Numbered from the stretch's first letter, positions 39,749 to 52,525 are shown. The stretch: 64,000 nucleotides of DNA from Akanthomyces muscarius (GCF_028009165.1 NW_026611616.1:55962-119961); one strand, 5' to 3'. Notes: generated by a model from the sequence alone, not told the origin. Numbers and translations: made by a program.

Positions 39749-42700
39749 CTACAGAGGTAAACATAGTGGGAGTGTCCTTAGTCGTTGCTCAATCGGCCAG
39801 TGGCCAACGCAAATCAAATCGTAGCCCTGACTGCTGTCATGTTGGGTTTCCATTTTGTTCCATCGGGCGGAGACCTCCCGCCGATGTAGAACGAAATGTT
39901 GCCTCGCTGTGTATCGGTGCATTACGTCATTTCCTTTCGACGGATAACGGAAGAAGAAGTGTTGAAGTGTTTCGCTCTCGAGTTCGCAAGCACATTGGCT
40001 TGACGGTACCGCCCTTATCTGATAGAGGTATCCATTCGGCCTGATCATGTAGGTCCTTAGCTGAGCCAGAACAGTCCTTTCATTCCATGGCAAGTCTTCG
40101 TACAGTGCTCTCGTGTGTTCGCCTGGCAAGCTGTGTCAATGCTTATCGAGTATTTTCCCACGTTCTCTGGGATATGCCTTTCTGCCCTGAGCTTTCTCTT
40201 CTCGATATTGAAGGTGGTGGAGAGCATCTTTGGGAGTTGTTGTTCAGGCCGCGCTCCTTCTCCAGTAGCATCCTTCGCTTTTCTCTTCGCTACGTTAAGG
40301 AGCTCATCGTCGCTCTCTGTCGGCTTCCAGGTAACCGAAATGGAAACTCTATTTTCTTGTTGATCCTGTATCGAGTCGTGTATGCAACGAATAAATTCTT
40401 GTCCCGACTGTTGGTGTGGATTCTTCAATGATTGCACCGCAGCTTTATGTCTTGTCAGAATCGATACGCGCTTGCAACCACTCGGTACATGCCGCAGCAC
40501 ATATGCCATGGCCGCCAACGCTCCTGAATATGGGCTCTGCTCTTGGCCCGAGCGTAAATGAGAAGGTCTCTCATTGCACATTGCATTGTGTCGTACTTGA
40601 ACATTGAATCACTCCGCCCTCCCCAACTACCCCGTTACGCGCGGAGCTGCTCGTGGCCACAATGGCTTCTCTTACCAAAGGATCTCCTTCCGCTGTACCA
40701 TTTGACACGGCTCCGATACGCTCTCTCCATGGCTCGATTGTAAGCGGTTGAATATTTTCTAGCTCCTTCGCCGTCACACTTCGCAACTTGCGCGTTACTT
40801 GGCACAGAGGTGATCGGAGCGCGGGGTACAATTTCTTTATGCGTGCCGTTACTCGGCGCAACAGGTTGGTGTCGGGCAACGAGTGTATAATCAACCACAT
40901 TTTAATCACCCTCTTCCAAAGTCTCTCTTCAGCGCTCACTAGACTGGCCTCCGCCTCTACCACTGCAGTCGCGACCGTAAGGAATGTCCAGACAATCGCT
41001 TGCGCGCCCGCTTTCTGAACCCGGTTGATGGGCTGAACTAATTTGTCCTGATATGCGTGCATCCACGCACTTGACGCATAGTCGACCAGCGGAATTTCTG
41101 TGGATGTGAATAGTTGTCTTGCTGTCGCAGAAGAAAGTCCTCCCAGTCGTTTCAGGTCCTGACTGTTTTAAGCCCTGTTGTCGATGCTCGTGCGATTTGT
41201 TGCTTGTACTTAAGGCGCGAGTCCAAATTACGCCCAGAATCTTGACGTGATTTCTTGGCACTACTGCCTGCCCCCGGATAATAACTGGGTTGAGTCGACT
41301 TTTCGTGCGTTGTGGGTAAGGTGGATAACAGCCGTCTTGTCTGTTTCTAACGTCGCGCCGCTTCTCTTTTCCCAGGCCAGCGCCTCTTCCACAATGGCCT
41401 TGATCTTGTCTCGGTTGCTGTGTGCCGTCGGGCCTGTGACCCAGGCCGTGAAGTCGTCTACGAAAGCTGTGGCTCCGCCATTGGCATCAATGCATCTCTG
41501 TACCAGATCGGCATCGAAGAAAATGTAGCAGATTGGTGAAAGCGGCGACCCTTGAGGTAGTCCTGCTTGGTGTAGCGTTCGGGTTCTAGACAAGTGTCCG
41601 TTGACCAGAATCGAGGCTGTGCGGCTGGAACAGAATGAGCCAATCCATCGCGCTAACTTTTCGGGCATTCTTCTAACCCTCATCCTTTGCAGTAAGCCTT
41701 CTTTGCACACCCCGTTATACGCTCCTTTCACGTCAAAACTTATCAAGCTGACAACCGTCTTCCTCTCCGCGCATTATATATCTGCTCTTGCAAAAGTAAC
41801 AATACCTGCTCCGCGGAATGTTGTTTACAGGCTCCAAAATGGTTGGTTGGTAGTAGGCCAAACGTTTCCACGGCATACGAAATCCTCTCTGCAATCACTG
41901 CATCCAATACTTTCCCCAGCGTACACAACAGTGAGATTGGTCTCCATATCTTTGCTGCCGCGTAGTTCTCTTTCCCTCGTTTCTTCGATGGGATAATATT
42001 GGCATGTCTACATTGGTCTGGCAGGACTCCTTCGTCGAGAGACGCTTGGAAAAAACTGAGTACCCTGTGCTTGACCGACGGCCAAATTTCCTTCCACACC
42101 GCCACCGGTAGGGCATCCTCGCCTGGCGCTTTCCACGGCTTGGCTCTACACAACTGCCTCTCCACCTCTTCCATCGCGTTATCCGGCATGGGTACGGGAA
42201 CCCGCTGTGACTCTGTTGCTTCCTCCTCGATGGCATCTTGCAAGGGTGGGAAAGGACGAAAGAAGCTCTTCGGCTTGTTTCTCGACGGTGATGGTTGTGT
42301 TGTCAGCCCGTACGAGTTGTGGTACCTTACCAAACGCCGACTTATCGCCCGATTTTAGGTACTTGGCTGCCTTCCAGATGTTGTCGTTATCCGCCAGTAA
42401 TTCATCTCAGTGAGTCTTCTTCTGCTGTCTGTTGGCATCGCGATACTGTTTTGGCGCTGCTTTGGTCGTTCTTTCGAGTTCTTCCGCATTGCAACCTGCT
42501 CGCCTCACTGACCTCGTTTTGTTGCGCCAGTGTGTATATACTCGGCGCAGTTGAGTGAAATCCAACGTCCACCACCAGCGTTTTGCGTACGGAGACGGTT
42601 TCGCCCTTGGTGTTAGCGCATGTACCGCTTCCAGTACAACGGTCATTAGTCTGTCTATGTTTTGCACCGTTCCTTCTGTTGGCACCTTCCTCAGTTCCTC

Positions 42701-43506
42701 CTCGATCCTCCCGTCGTTAATTTTCTTCCAAGATGCGTTTTTGAACAGGAGACGCCTGGGTTGCTCCATGGCAGCAACCGTCGCGTCAAAGAACCGTGCC
42801 ACTCGTGGGGTGGTCCAAGCCATGGTCTATCTCATAGAGCCCACACAGGACTACCCCCATCGGCTAATTCATCAGACGCAAATATCAGGTCGATAATGGA
42901 TTCATGTTCCCCGCCTTGCCATGTTCTTGTGCCCCGCGGCAGCAAACTGTGCAAGAATAGCTCGTTCGCCAAATCAACAATTGCATCCCCTTCACCCTGC
43001 CTCGCCATGGATACGTCGTCTCCTCCCCATAATTGATCCTGCCGATTGAAGTCCGCCATCATCACCACATCCACCAGGCTTCCTCTCTTCCGCCTCACCT
43101 CCCGTATCATGCAGCGAAGCGTGTCGCACGTGTCGGCCAGTGCTTGCGCAGCAAGCTTCTCCACGTACACAAAGGCTACCAGGGGAACCCGCTCCGAGAT
43201 GGGCACCAGCGCGGCTGTCATGTCCGACGACTCAACCGCGACTTGCTCCGCGTCTAAATCCTTTGCTACCCATGGCATGCTTCTTATCGCCCACTTGACT
43301 TCGTCTTTCCAAATTGACGGTACCATCTGCGTCCATTTGTGGAGATTCATCGGGGTGGTCAGTAACCGGCCCTTTATCAACCGCGCCTGTGGTTCCTGAA
43401 TTGCTATCACCGCCGCGTCTCCAATATCTTCATCATTAATCAAACTGTCATGCGCCTCGCCGCGTTTCCGCACATTTAGCTGAATAAGACGGAGCGGCTT
43501 AGTCAT
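39749..43506 (-). pseudogene. LINE E ORF2 (endonuclease, RT, RNase H), broken
   Basis: Collinear pieces read: APE endonuclease at about 42832-43506 (IQLNVRKRG, IAIQEPQ, MADFNRQDQLWGG, IIDLIFAS); linker at 42407-42823; reverse transcriptase at 41261-42333 (SKKRGKENYAAAKIWRPISL, SFDVKGAYNGV, GLPQGSPLSPI and FVDDFT in place of YADD); then thumb at 40571-41062 and the RNase H region and C-terminus at 39749-40581 (with HTRALYEDLPWNERTVLAQL). At least six frame breaks or stops are needed, so it is inactive. Confidence 0.8.
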
Positions 43507-44540
43507 TTGTACGAGGGTAAATCTTCCTGCAGTCTTTGCTGAATGACTCGTAAGGTCCACATGGGACGCATTTTGGGCTCATAGTTGCACATGTGCTGTC
43601 ACTGCTGTGATGATGGCCTTCTTGTGCGCATTTGCCACACACCTGCGCCTTCTTGCACTGGTATGCATTGTGATCCGTCAGTTGCTGGCAGTTGCAGCAT
43701 TGGCTCGGTCTTTCACTGCGTCTGAAGGGCGCAGTCCTCCCGGACAGTTCACAGGCGCGAAAACATCCCTCTGCGAGGAATCGTTTAGCGTCGGTTGCTG
43801 TTTCGAGATAGACCGCAATAGAGCCATGCTGTTTCAGAAATCCGTCGCTCAGCCAAGCGACTTTAGCGACTCTGGTGTCATTCTGGCTCGATAGCAATTC
43901 CGTCTTGTTCGGAAGTTCCACTCCCGCTTGAACAAGCACTGCGTCTCGCGCAACCTTGTCTACTCGAATTTGGTGTAGGTCGTCCCGCAGCACTCGTGTA
44001 CCTTCGGGAAGTTTCGCTTCTGCGAGTTGCTTTATCCTTTGTTGTTCCTTCTCGTCTCGGCACATGACTCGAATGCGTGATGGGCCCTTAGGGTCTCTCG
44101 TAACGGCGCGGCATCGCCAGGTTGCGGCTTCCTAGTCGGTTTCAATTTCTCGTTCAAGCGTGGTCCGGCGGATCCCACCGGCGGTCACCCTGAGGCTGTC
44201 TTCAACCGCTACTCAGGAGCAATCGATAGTGCGGTAGAACATGTCGGTCGCGGTCGAGGGCGTTGTCATGCCTGAGGATAGCGTTCAAAAGTTGCTCGGC
44301 GCGCTTCCGGGTAGCGTACTCGCGATTTTAGCGTAGGTCGCTAGCGAACTGCTACCTGCGGTGCGCGATGCAGCTATAGTAAAGGTCTCAAGTTGCACTC
44401 GTACCTCTGTCAGCTCGGCCGTCGCTTCACGAAGCTTGTGCTGAAGCTCCTTGATCGAACTTTCTTGCTGTGTAGCCGTGTTGTCGAGGTCTCCAGTCAG
44501 TTCGTCCTGTTCAGCAATCGCCAATTTCTGTTCCGTCACT
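43499..44540 (-). pseudogene. LINE E ORF1, gag-like
   Basis: An N-terminal coiled-coil region (44285-44540, ELQHKLREATAELTEVRVQL) is separated by frame breaks from a C-terminal part (43499-44065). The C-terminal part holds three Cys/His zinc knuckles (CCNCQQLTDHNAYQC, CGKCAQEGHHHSSDSTC and CVPC...C). The stop overlaps the ORF2 ATG in AATGACTAA, again suggesting coupled translation. Confidence 0.75.
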
Positions 44541-44717
44541 TTTTGCTTAGCTCTTTCATTTCTTCCTTAAGTTCTCTCATCTCCTCGTGCGACCTTTCCA
44601 ACAACTCCATCAGCTTCTGAACATGCTTCTACCTATTTCTCCATTGCTCCGCGGCTTTGGGCTCTCCGGCGCTGGTTAAAATTTTGACTCGACCGATTCG
44701 GATCGTGCATTTATACA

Positions 44718-45397
44718 TTGATCTCGTTTGCCTCCGCCGTCGAGACTTTCGAGCTCGCCATCACGACGTGTCGGGATCGCCTCGGCATCGAAAGCGGGCC
44801 TCCCGACCACACCACGCGGCCCGTTGAGCCCGTCATCGTAGTAGATTCAGGAACCTCCACACCACAACCAACCAAAACTAAGCACCTTCAAACTGGATGA
44901 TGCTTACCCTATAGAATCGAATCGAAGAGGAGTTTTGTCCCTCCCCGATGCGGAAGCGGACGCCAATGCAATTGGGGAAGCCTGTCACGGTAACGCCGAG
45001 TTAGAAACACAGCAAAGCTCGGACAAAAGTAGCCAAGAAGAGGGCGCAGGACAAAAAGCCGAGAACCACACCATCACAGAATAACGATTTCAATCGGACA
45101 ACAACACGCAGCTCCCAGCAATCGAGGCGATCACGAGCGAAAATTCTGGCAACATCCGGGACAGACCAGCACAACACATGACAACGATCAAAAAGAGATT
45201 CCTTACTACTCACACCGCTCGACAAACCATACCCTCAGATGACACAAACCTCTCGAGCGATCCCTTAGTATGCGAAGCGATTAACGTCCGGACATCCCGC
45301 GAACGCTCCCCCCCAAGTAGCCCGCCTCAGGAAACCCGGCGACGAGATCAATCACCAAAGAAACGACTACGACGAAATATGCGCACATATGGCAGAT
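44718..45397 (+). pseudogene. probable ORF1 remnant of LINE C2
   Basis: The sequence contains short frames rich in Ser, Thr and Pro and ends in a basic block (DQSPKKRLRR) like the ORF1 C-terminus of LINE A. No zinc knuckle survives. It directly precedes the ORF2 remnant of LINE C2. Confidence 0.4.
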
Positions 45398-45439
45398 GAT
45401 AAATAGAACACACACACACCTCCAATCATCGACAATCAT

Positions 45440-48210
45440 CGACAATCAAAATATTTCAAGCAAACGTCGAGAAAGGGAAGGAAGCTCACAGCGCCGCTCT
45501 CCAGCTTGCCTTCCTGGAGGGATACAATGTTGTAATCTTACAAGAACCGAGCACGTCCTTCAACAAGCAGAAAAAGTTATGCCGGACTCAGTACCACCTA
45601 GGCTTCCTGTGCTTTAGCCCGGTGGACTCCTGGCACGACAACGACACGCGCCCCCGCGTGTCGTTGTTGTGCATCAGACGAGATCCCCGACCCATGGCAG
45701 CCAGCGGTCAGCCCCGCCATGGGGATCCCGTTCGCGAAAACAATTTCAACAAAAGAGATCGAGAAGGCTGTCCTTCATACTGGAAACACAACCCCCGGCT
45801 CAGTCGGGGTCACGACCAAGATGCTACAAGCAGCTTGGCCGCAGATCGCCGGACCACTTACGACACTGTACAATGCCTGCCTACAGCTCGGCCATCACCC
45901 TGGCGGCTTTTAAGACTGTGGAAGTGGTCATGATCCCTAAGCTGAACAAACGAAACCTTAGCGACGTTTCCTCATGGCGCCCTATCTCACTCCTGTCGTG
46001 CCTTAGTAAACGGCTGGAACGAGTGATTGCAAGAAGAATGGCACACGCTGCCATCAAATACGGCATCCTCCATCCGAACCAGGTTGGAGCGCTGCCGAAA
46101 AGGTCCGCTGTAGATATAGTGGTGTCCCTCATCTATGACGTAGAAGAAGCACTTGCAGCGGGCAAGGTGACAACTTTAGTCACAGAAGATGTTATGGGCG
46201 CCTTCGACGCAATCCTCCGTAACCCCATGGTCCTCTGCCTGCGGCAACAAGGGTGGCCAGACTTCCTAATCCGCTGGATCGCTAGCTTCTTGTTAGACAG
46301 GCTAGCCAGCGTGCGCTTCCAGGACACGACCACACCAAGCGCAAAACTGCGTTGCGGCCTGCCCCAGGGTTCTCCAATCTCCCCAATACTGTACATCTTG
46401 ATCACGGCTGCAATCTATTTCCTCACGGGCGCAACCCAGAGATATGGATATGCAGATGACACAGCGATGCTCTTCATAGGAGACTCGCTAGAAGAAACAA
46501 CAAGGCAAGCAAATGAAGCGATTGCGGCCATGGAATCGTGGGGAAGAGGCGAGGCAATTCACTTCGACCCAAAGAAGACAGAAATCATGCACTTCTCTCT
46601 ACGCAAAGCAGACCATAGCGAGTCCCCTATCGTCAACCACGGCGATAAGGAGATACGGGCGGCAAAATCCATGCGTTGGCTCGGCATCTATCTCGACAAG
46701 AAGCTTACATTCAACCATCACATCGACGAGTGGACGCAGAAGGCCCGCAGGGTGATCAATCACCTGCGAGTCATGAATAACACCGTACGAGGTATGGCAG
46801 CAACAGCGGCCCGCCGAGCCGTTTGGGCTGTGGCTATGCCAATCCTATTCCACGGACTAGACGCCTGGCTGCCCGGCTTAGATACAGGCAACTCCCATCT
46901 CAAAAGAAACCACATCTCGAAAACAAACCTAGTCAAGATACAGCGCGTTTTGAATCTTGCCTGCAGGATGATTCTGCCTATGTGGAGGACAACGCCGCTA
47001 GAATTCCTGTGGAAAGAAGCAGGCATTCCCCCAGCGAGTGTCCTACTCCGCCACAACCAAGGGCGTGTAGCGGTCAGATACGCTACACTAGACAAAGCAC
47101 ACCCAATCAGCAAGCGACTACGACAATCGCAGAGGGAGATTGAGCTGAACGAGACACCACTCGTTGTAGAACGAATAGCCTTCCGGCATTCAAGGCTCCT
47201 TCGGACTGCCTTCCGCACACCTAAGGTCGAGCGACCACGACTCATCCCACAGAGGTTTTGTGACAACATACAAGTAGAAGGGCCCACGGAGAGGCAGACC
47301 AAAGAGAACGCTGTAATAGAGTTCGAGCAGTGGCTCGCCCATCGACCCGCGGGCTATCTAGTCTTCAGCGACGGTTCCAAGACAGACGCTGATACGGCAG
47401 GATACGGCTTCGCCGTTTTCCACCATGGACAACTTCTAGACTTGGGATCCGGACAACTGGGACGACGAGAAGTATTCGACGCCGAGATACACGGCGCGCT
47501 TGCAGGACTAAAAGCGGCCATGCTGCAGAACAGCCGCTGTGAGCCGATTACAGTCTGTATGGACAACACGTCTGTGATCGACTGTATCGGCACAACAGCG
47601 GCAGATTCTTCGCAGGCTTGCTTCCGAGAATTCCAAAAGATTGGTGATAGGCATCCGTACCTGATCTCCGTCAAATGGTCACCTGGTAAAACTGGCATCT
47701 TCGGTAACGAGCTGGCTGACCAACTCGCGAAGCATGGTGCTACGCTCCCCACGAACAAGCATCTGCCATCTGTCTCGTACAGGAAAAGGCAGTTGAAAAG
47801 GCAGATAGCGATCGATCACCGAGCCTGGTGGGTATCGGTGGAGAGAAACGGAGTACCAGCAGTGTGGACTTAGCGCTGAACTGAAGGAACTCCCGGAACT
47901 CAGCCTCCCCCGCCGTGTGCTCGGCTATCTACTGACAGCACGATCACAACACGGCGACTTTGCGGAATACCACGAGAGATTCCATCCTGGACAGGCGACG
48001 CTGGAGTGCCCTTGCGGGCGCCAGAAGTCTCCCACCCATCTCCTCTACTGTAGGAAAATCCCTGGCCATCTCCGGGTTCGGCTCACACCCGACCCAGAAA
48101 TGGCAATAGGGAAGTTCCTCGGTAGATCCTACGAGGTGTTCGTAGGCATGCTGACTTCTACTACTCGAAGATCAACAAGCGCACGTAGCAACCTCGTAGG
48201 GCATACAAGC
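45440..48210 (+). pseudogene. LINE C2 ORF2, internally deleted
   Basis: The first 220 bp encode the endonuclease N-terminus (NVEKGKEAHSAALQLAFL..., VVILQEP, LCFSPVDSWHDNDTRPRV) and then jump to the RT linker at DPWQPAV, a deletion of roughly 300 codons relative to LINE C. RT and RNase H follow in a 734-codon open frame (45669-47873) with GLPQGSPISPI, YGYADDTAML, VFSDGSKTDADTAGYG and CMDNTSVID. A stop at 47871-47873 and a frame change precede the C-terminal HGDFAEYHERF and CPCGRQK...H...CRK motifs up to about 48180. Confidence 0.82.
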
Positions 48211-48259
48211 CTGGCGCGCTCTGTACAGTATCCAGCCCGAGTAGTCAGCGCTACTCGTT

Positions 48260-51200
48260 AAACCCTCATCCTTTTCCTTTGTCTAGGCGATATACGCCAC
48301 CGACAGCAGGGCTCTAGCTCCTGCTGGTCCCCGTACAAAGACCAGCCGACAATAGTTGTTAGCGTGATGTGACCGCGGCGGCAACCGCGGTCGCGTCAGC
48401 CAGCACCATCATCATCGTGATCCCGCTGACGGGTATCGATCCCGACAGACAATAGCCATTCGGCCTGACACTGCTACAGCTGGAGGATGATGACAGGAAG
48501 AGTAGTCCAGGGGCAACTAGTGAGAACATGGGCGCGGCACGCGTTCTGTTAGGGGCCCACTTAGCGGGTACGACTGTACCCAGTACATTAGTCCGTAGAA
48601 GGCTCGATAGCATGTCCAAAAGCCTACCCTAGGGCGCCAACGGACGTAATAGTCAATAGTCAAACCATGCCAGGACATAAGAAACCCATATCACTCCGCC
48701 TATTCCAGGCGAACGTTGACAAGAGCGAACCTGCACATCAAGCAGCCCTTCAGCTAGCATACGAAAAAGACTACAACGTGGTCCTACTGCAGGAACCACA
48801 CTCCTCTTACAACGAGAAAAAGGACCTTTGCCGAGTACCAGATCACCCTGGATTCCTCTGCTTCTCCCCTGTCTCGTATTGGAACTCTCGAGCGACACGC
48901 CCACGAGTGCTCACCTACGTCCGGAAGCATCATAACATACATCCTGAACAACTCACGGTATTCCACAGTCGCGACCTATTGTGGGTGGTAGTAAACGGCA
49001 CTACTATCTTGAACGTATACAATGATCCTCAAGTCACCGAAACTATCACGGCCATCACACAATGGAACGCCCCTACGAACACTATCGTCGCTGGGGACAT
49101 GAATGCCCATCACCTCCACTGGAGAACAGACCGACCGAGCTCAAGATGCGGCACAAAACTCGCTGAATGGGCAGAAGAGCAAGGTCTTCTCCTTCTCAAC
49201 GAACCGGACACAGACACAACCCGGTCAACACCACACAGATGCGCAACCACAATAGACCTAGCATTCTCGAATATCGACCAAGCCGCCGCAGTAGTGGAAG
49301 AGTATCTAACAACAGGCTCACTACACTACACCGTGTGTATCGAAGTACTGGCAGCAGAGGTCCCCCAGCGCGTTATAAGCAGATACAAAGTCTCATTGGG
49401 CGAAGAAATGGAGAACTTTGTCACCCAGGTCAAGACAGCGTTCACCCTACTCCACCCATCACTTGATAGCCACGAGAGCATCGAACAAACAGCATCTGCA
49501 CTCTCGAACATTATCGAGAGGGCGATCCGCACCTGCGGCCATCGACAAAGTAACCACAAGGCTGGCAAGAATCCCTGGTGGAACGAAGAGTGTGCGAATT
49601 CACTACTAGACTTCCGAGTGCTCTGGCGCACGACTGAGAACCCTACGGGCGAGGAGACGCAGCGCGCGCGCGTTTGCTTCAAGAGAACGGTTCGCCGTGT
49701 CCAGCGGGACTTCTGGCGTGGAATTATAGCAAACATTACAGCGCCGGGTGACGTCTACAAAGTCACACGCTGGCTGAAGCCTCGGCAGCGGATTTCCCCA
49801 CCTCCGATTCAGGTGGACGGGCAGATCTTCTCAACCAACAAGGATAAAGCTCGAGCCCTAGGCCAGGCGAAACTAGCACGTCGTACAGCTAACGATGATA
49901 TTGCAGACCCTTGGTCTCACCCTGTCACACCAAAAACCTCAATCCCATTCGACCGCCAGATCTCCTACGAGGAAGCCCGTTTTGGGCTCCTCAGCACCGG
50001 TAACACCTCGCCTGGCGCTGACGGCATCACAGTGAACATGCTCCAGACACTCTGGCCAACAATAGGACATCTCGTCACAAACATCTACAATGCGTGCTTA
50101 CAGCAAGGCTACTGCCCGAGCGCATGGCGCACAGCTGAGGTGGTGATGATACCAAAACCGAATAAACGGGACCTCACGGACCCATCGGCATGGCGACCGA
50201 TCTCTCTACTCTCCTGCTTAGGCAAGGGCATGGAACGCATTATTGCTAAACGAATGTCTTATCTAGCCATCAAGCACAAGATACTACACCCGAACCAAGC
50301 GGGCGCTCTGCCCCAACGGAGTGCTACTGACATTGCTGCTGCGCTAACACATGACGTGGAGCAAGCACGACGGAGAAGGAAGCAGAAGAAAGTCGCCACG
50401 CTAGTGACAATGGATGTAGAAGGGGCTTTTGACGCCATACTGCGACATAGGCTCATACTACAGCTACGCAAGCAAGGTTGGCCGGATTTCCTCATCCGCT
50501 GGCTTGCGATGTTCCTCGCACACAGACTAGCAAGCGTCCGCTTTGAGGACGCCACCGCGGAAGCACTGGAGCTCCTTTGTGGCATCCCGCAAGGCTCCCC
50601 TCTCTCGCCGATCCTATATCTGCTAGCGACAGCGGCACTCTACATGCTCCCTGGCGCTACGCAACGATATGGCTATGCCGATGACACCGCCATGCTCTTC
50701 GTTGGAGACACGCTGGACGAAACTACCACCCAAGCGAATGCCGCAATTGCCGCGATGGAGGAATGGGGCAGGAGAGAAGGCTTCGCCTTCGACGTTAAGA
50801 AGACAGAAGTGATTCACTTTGCGAACGAAAAGCGAGGCAACCTACCGCCCATCCAGCATCAAGATCGGACGGTCCTACCAAAACCAGCATTGCGATGGCT
50901 CGGCATCTGGTTCGACGCGCGCCTGAACTTCACGGTTCACATTACGAAGTGGGCACAGAAAGCTAAGAGCATCATCTACCACCTTCGAAGCATGAGCAAC
51001 ACCATCCGTGGCATCTCAGCCGCTGCAGCGAGAAAAGCCGTGTTAGCAGTGGTTATGCCAACTCTTTTCTACGGAGTGGACGTCTGGTATCCAGGTTCGG
51101 AGCGAGTGTTAAAGGGCCATCTTGGGATAATCCAGAAAACACTAACAGCGGCCTGCCGAATGATCCTACCCTCGTGGAAGACAACGCCGAAGACTACACT

Positions 51201-52525
51201 GTGGAAGGAAGCTGGCATCCCGCCAGCAGAAGTACTGCTTGAGCAGCTTGCGATGCGAAATGCGAACCGCTGGGCACGTCTTGACGTCAACCATCCGCTT
51301 GTCCACCGTATCGTGCAGCAAGAGCATGAGATCCAGCATGCCACACATCCCGATGCGGCCACGACACGGCGAACAGCGATGAAAAGCATCAGGCTCTTCC
51401 GCAACGCCGCTCTGGCACCAGCGGCAGAGCGGCCGCGCCTAATTCCCAAGCGTTTCTCCAGCGCCATCTGGACAGAAGACAGAGAACGTCGCCCAACAAA
51501 GGAACGCCAAGCGGAACGAATTCGGGAATGGAGCCAGACCCAGACGGGCATGGTTGTCTATAGTGATGGCTCCAAAACTGAACAAGATACAGCAGGCTTT
51601 GGATATGTTGTCTACCGGCGGCAGCAGCTCATTGCACAAGGATGTGGCCAGATTGGCAAGGGCGAAGTGTTTGATGCAGAGATCAAAGGCGCCGTGGAAG
51701 GCCTCCGCGCTGCTCTTGCGCGTCAGCGCCCAGGGGAAGGGATCACAGTTTGCATCGACAACACCTCTGTGATCGACTGCATAGGCGCGACGGCGCCGCC
51801 ATCGTCACAATTGGCGTTCCGCCAGTTCCAGAAGACAGGCGATGCCCACCCGGGCATGATTCGTGTACGATGGTGCCCAGGGCACACCGGAATCGAAGGT
51901 AATGAGCTGGCCGACCAGCTCGCTAAGGAAGGGGCAAAAATGCCGGTAGGAGACAATCTCCCGACAGTCTCCCACTGCAAGCGCCAAATGCGAAGATTAC
52001 TCCCCATTGCTTTTCAGCGCTGGTGGGACACAGTTGACCGCGAGAGTTATCACGGACTCCAACTGAAAGCGGAACTGAAGAAGCTCCCCGAGCTGACACT
52101 TCAACGACGGCAGCTAGGATATCTCCTAGCCGCGAGGACACACCACGGAGACTTCGCCGACTACCACGAGCGCTTCAATCACGAAGACGCCGTGATCAAC
52201 TGCCCATGTGGGCGCCGGAAGTCTCCAACTCATCTTTTCTACTGCAGGAAGATCCCCCACAGCCTCAGGCCTCGGCTAACCCCCGAGCCTGCAGCTGCGA
52301 TACGGAGATACCTAGGTAGATCCTTCCAAACCTACGTAAAGCTTGCTGACTTCTATTATTCGAAGATCAACAAGCGATACTAGGGTACGGAAGGCGCTCT
52401 TAGCTGGCGACTAAGAGACGAACGAATCGCCTAAGCAGCTCCAACTGCTTGTAAAACCATCTGTAATATTTCCTTTGTTACGTGGAAACACGCGCCAATC
52501 AAATCAAATCAAATTTGTCCCTCCC
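48260..52525 (+). mobile_element. LINE C, Tad-type LINE with intact ORF2
   Basis: This element contains the intact ORF2 described below. No full ORF1 precedes it; 48260-48660 shows only frames that could be an ORF1 C-terminal remnant. The 3' UTR runs from 52384 to a short AATCA-type tail (52496-52520), which recalls the simple-repeat tails of Tad elements. The element is therefore probably 5'-truncated inside ORF1. Confidence 0.78.
48667..52383 (+). CDS. LINE C ORF2 polyprotein (endonuclease, RT, RNase H)
   Basis: This is a 1238-codon open frame with no break. The APE endonuclease occupies about residues 1-235 (RLFQANVDKS, VVLLQEPH, AGDMNAHHLHW, TTIDLAFSN). Its last catalytic motif reads GSLHY where LINE A has SSDH, so a catalytic Asp is replaced by Leu. 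The reverse transcriptase follows (PISLLSCLGKGMERIIAKR, TMDVEGAFDAIL, GIPQGSPLSPILY), with YADD at residues 670-673. RNase H is at about 960-1090 (YSDGSK, DAEIKGAVEGL, CIDNTSVID, GHTGIEGNELADQLA). A Cys/His motif CPCGRRK...H...CRK follows near 1178-1195. The protein integrates the element by target-primed reverse transcription, but the endonuclease change may impair this copy. Confidence 0.92.
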   Translation: MPGHKKPISLRLFQANVDKSEPAHQAALQLAYEKDYNVVLLQEPHSSYNEKKDLCRVPDHPGFLCFSPVSYWNSRATRPRVLTYVRKHHNIHPEQLTVFHSRDLLWVVVNGTTILNVYNDPQVTETITAITQWNAPTNTIVAGDMNAHHLHWRTDRPSSRCGTKLAEWAEEQGLLLLNEPDTDTTRSTPHRCATTIDLAFSNIDQAAAVVEEYLTTGSLHYTVCIEVLAAEVPQRVISRYKVSLGEEMENFVTQVKTAFTLLHPSLDSHESIEQTASALSNIIERAIRTCGHRQSNHKAGKNPWWNEECANSLLDFRVLWRTTENPTGEETQRARVCFKRTVRRVQRDFWRGIIANITAPGDVYKVTRWLKPRQRISPPPIQVDGQIFSTNKDKARALGQAKLARRTANDDIADPWSHPVTPKTSIPFDRQISYEEARFGLLSTGNTSPGADGITVNMLQTLWPTIGHLVTNIYNACLQQGYCPSAWRTAEVVMIPKPNKRDLTDPSAWRPISLLSCLGKGMERIIAKRMSYLAIKHKILHPNQAGALPQRSATDIAAALTHDVEQARRRRKQKKVATLVTMDVEGAFDAILRHRLILQLRKQGWPDFLIRWLAMFLAHRLASVRFEDATAEALELLCGIPQGSPLSPILYLLATAALYMLPGATQRYGYADDTAMLFVGDTLDETTTQANAAIAAMEEWGRREGFAFDVKKTEVIHFANEKRGNLPPIQHQDRTVLPKPALRWLGIWFDARLNFTVHITKWAQKAKSIIYHLRSMSNTIRGISAAAARKAVLAVVMPTLFYGVDVWYPGSERVLKGHLGIIQKTLTAACRMILPSWKTTPKTTLWKEAGIPPAEVLLEQLAMRNANRWARLDVNHPLVHRIVQQEHEIQHATHPDAATTRRTAMKSIRLFRNAALAPAAERPRLIPKRFSSAIWTEDRERRPTKERQAERIREWSQTQTGMVVYSDGSKTEQDTAGFGYVVYRRQQLIAQGCGQIGKGEVFDAEIKGAVEGLRAALARQRPGEGITVCIDNTSVIDCIGATAPPSSQLAFRQFQKTGDAHPGMIRVRWCPGHTGIEGNELADQLAKEGAKMPVGDNLPTVSHCKRQMRRLLPIAFQRWWDTVDRESYHGLQLKAELKKLPELTLQRRQLGYLLAARTHHGDFADYHERFNHEDAVINCPCGRRKSPTHLFYCRKIPHSLRPRLTPEPAAAIRRYLGRSFQTYVKLADFYYSKINKRY

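Larger units (their letters stand above)
39480..44560 (-). mobile_element. LINE E, a second LINE family, decayed
   Basis: This minus-strand element has ORF1 and ORF2 of a family clearly distinct from LINE A and C. Its 3' end (about 39480-39530) is the sequence found also at 33805-33850 and near 53850-53900. The 5' end is near 44560-44740, head to head with LINE C2. Confidence 0.78.
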
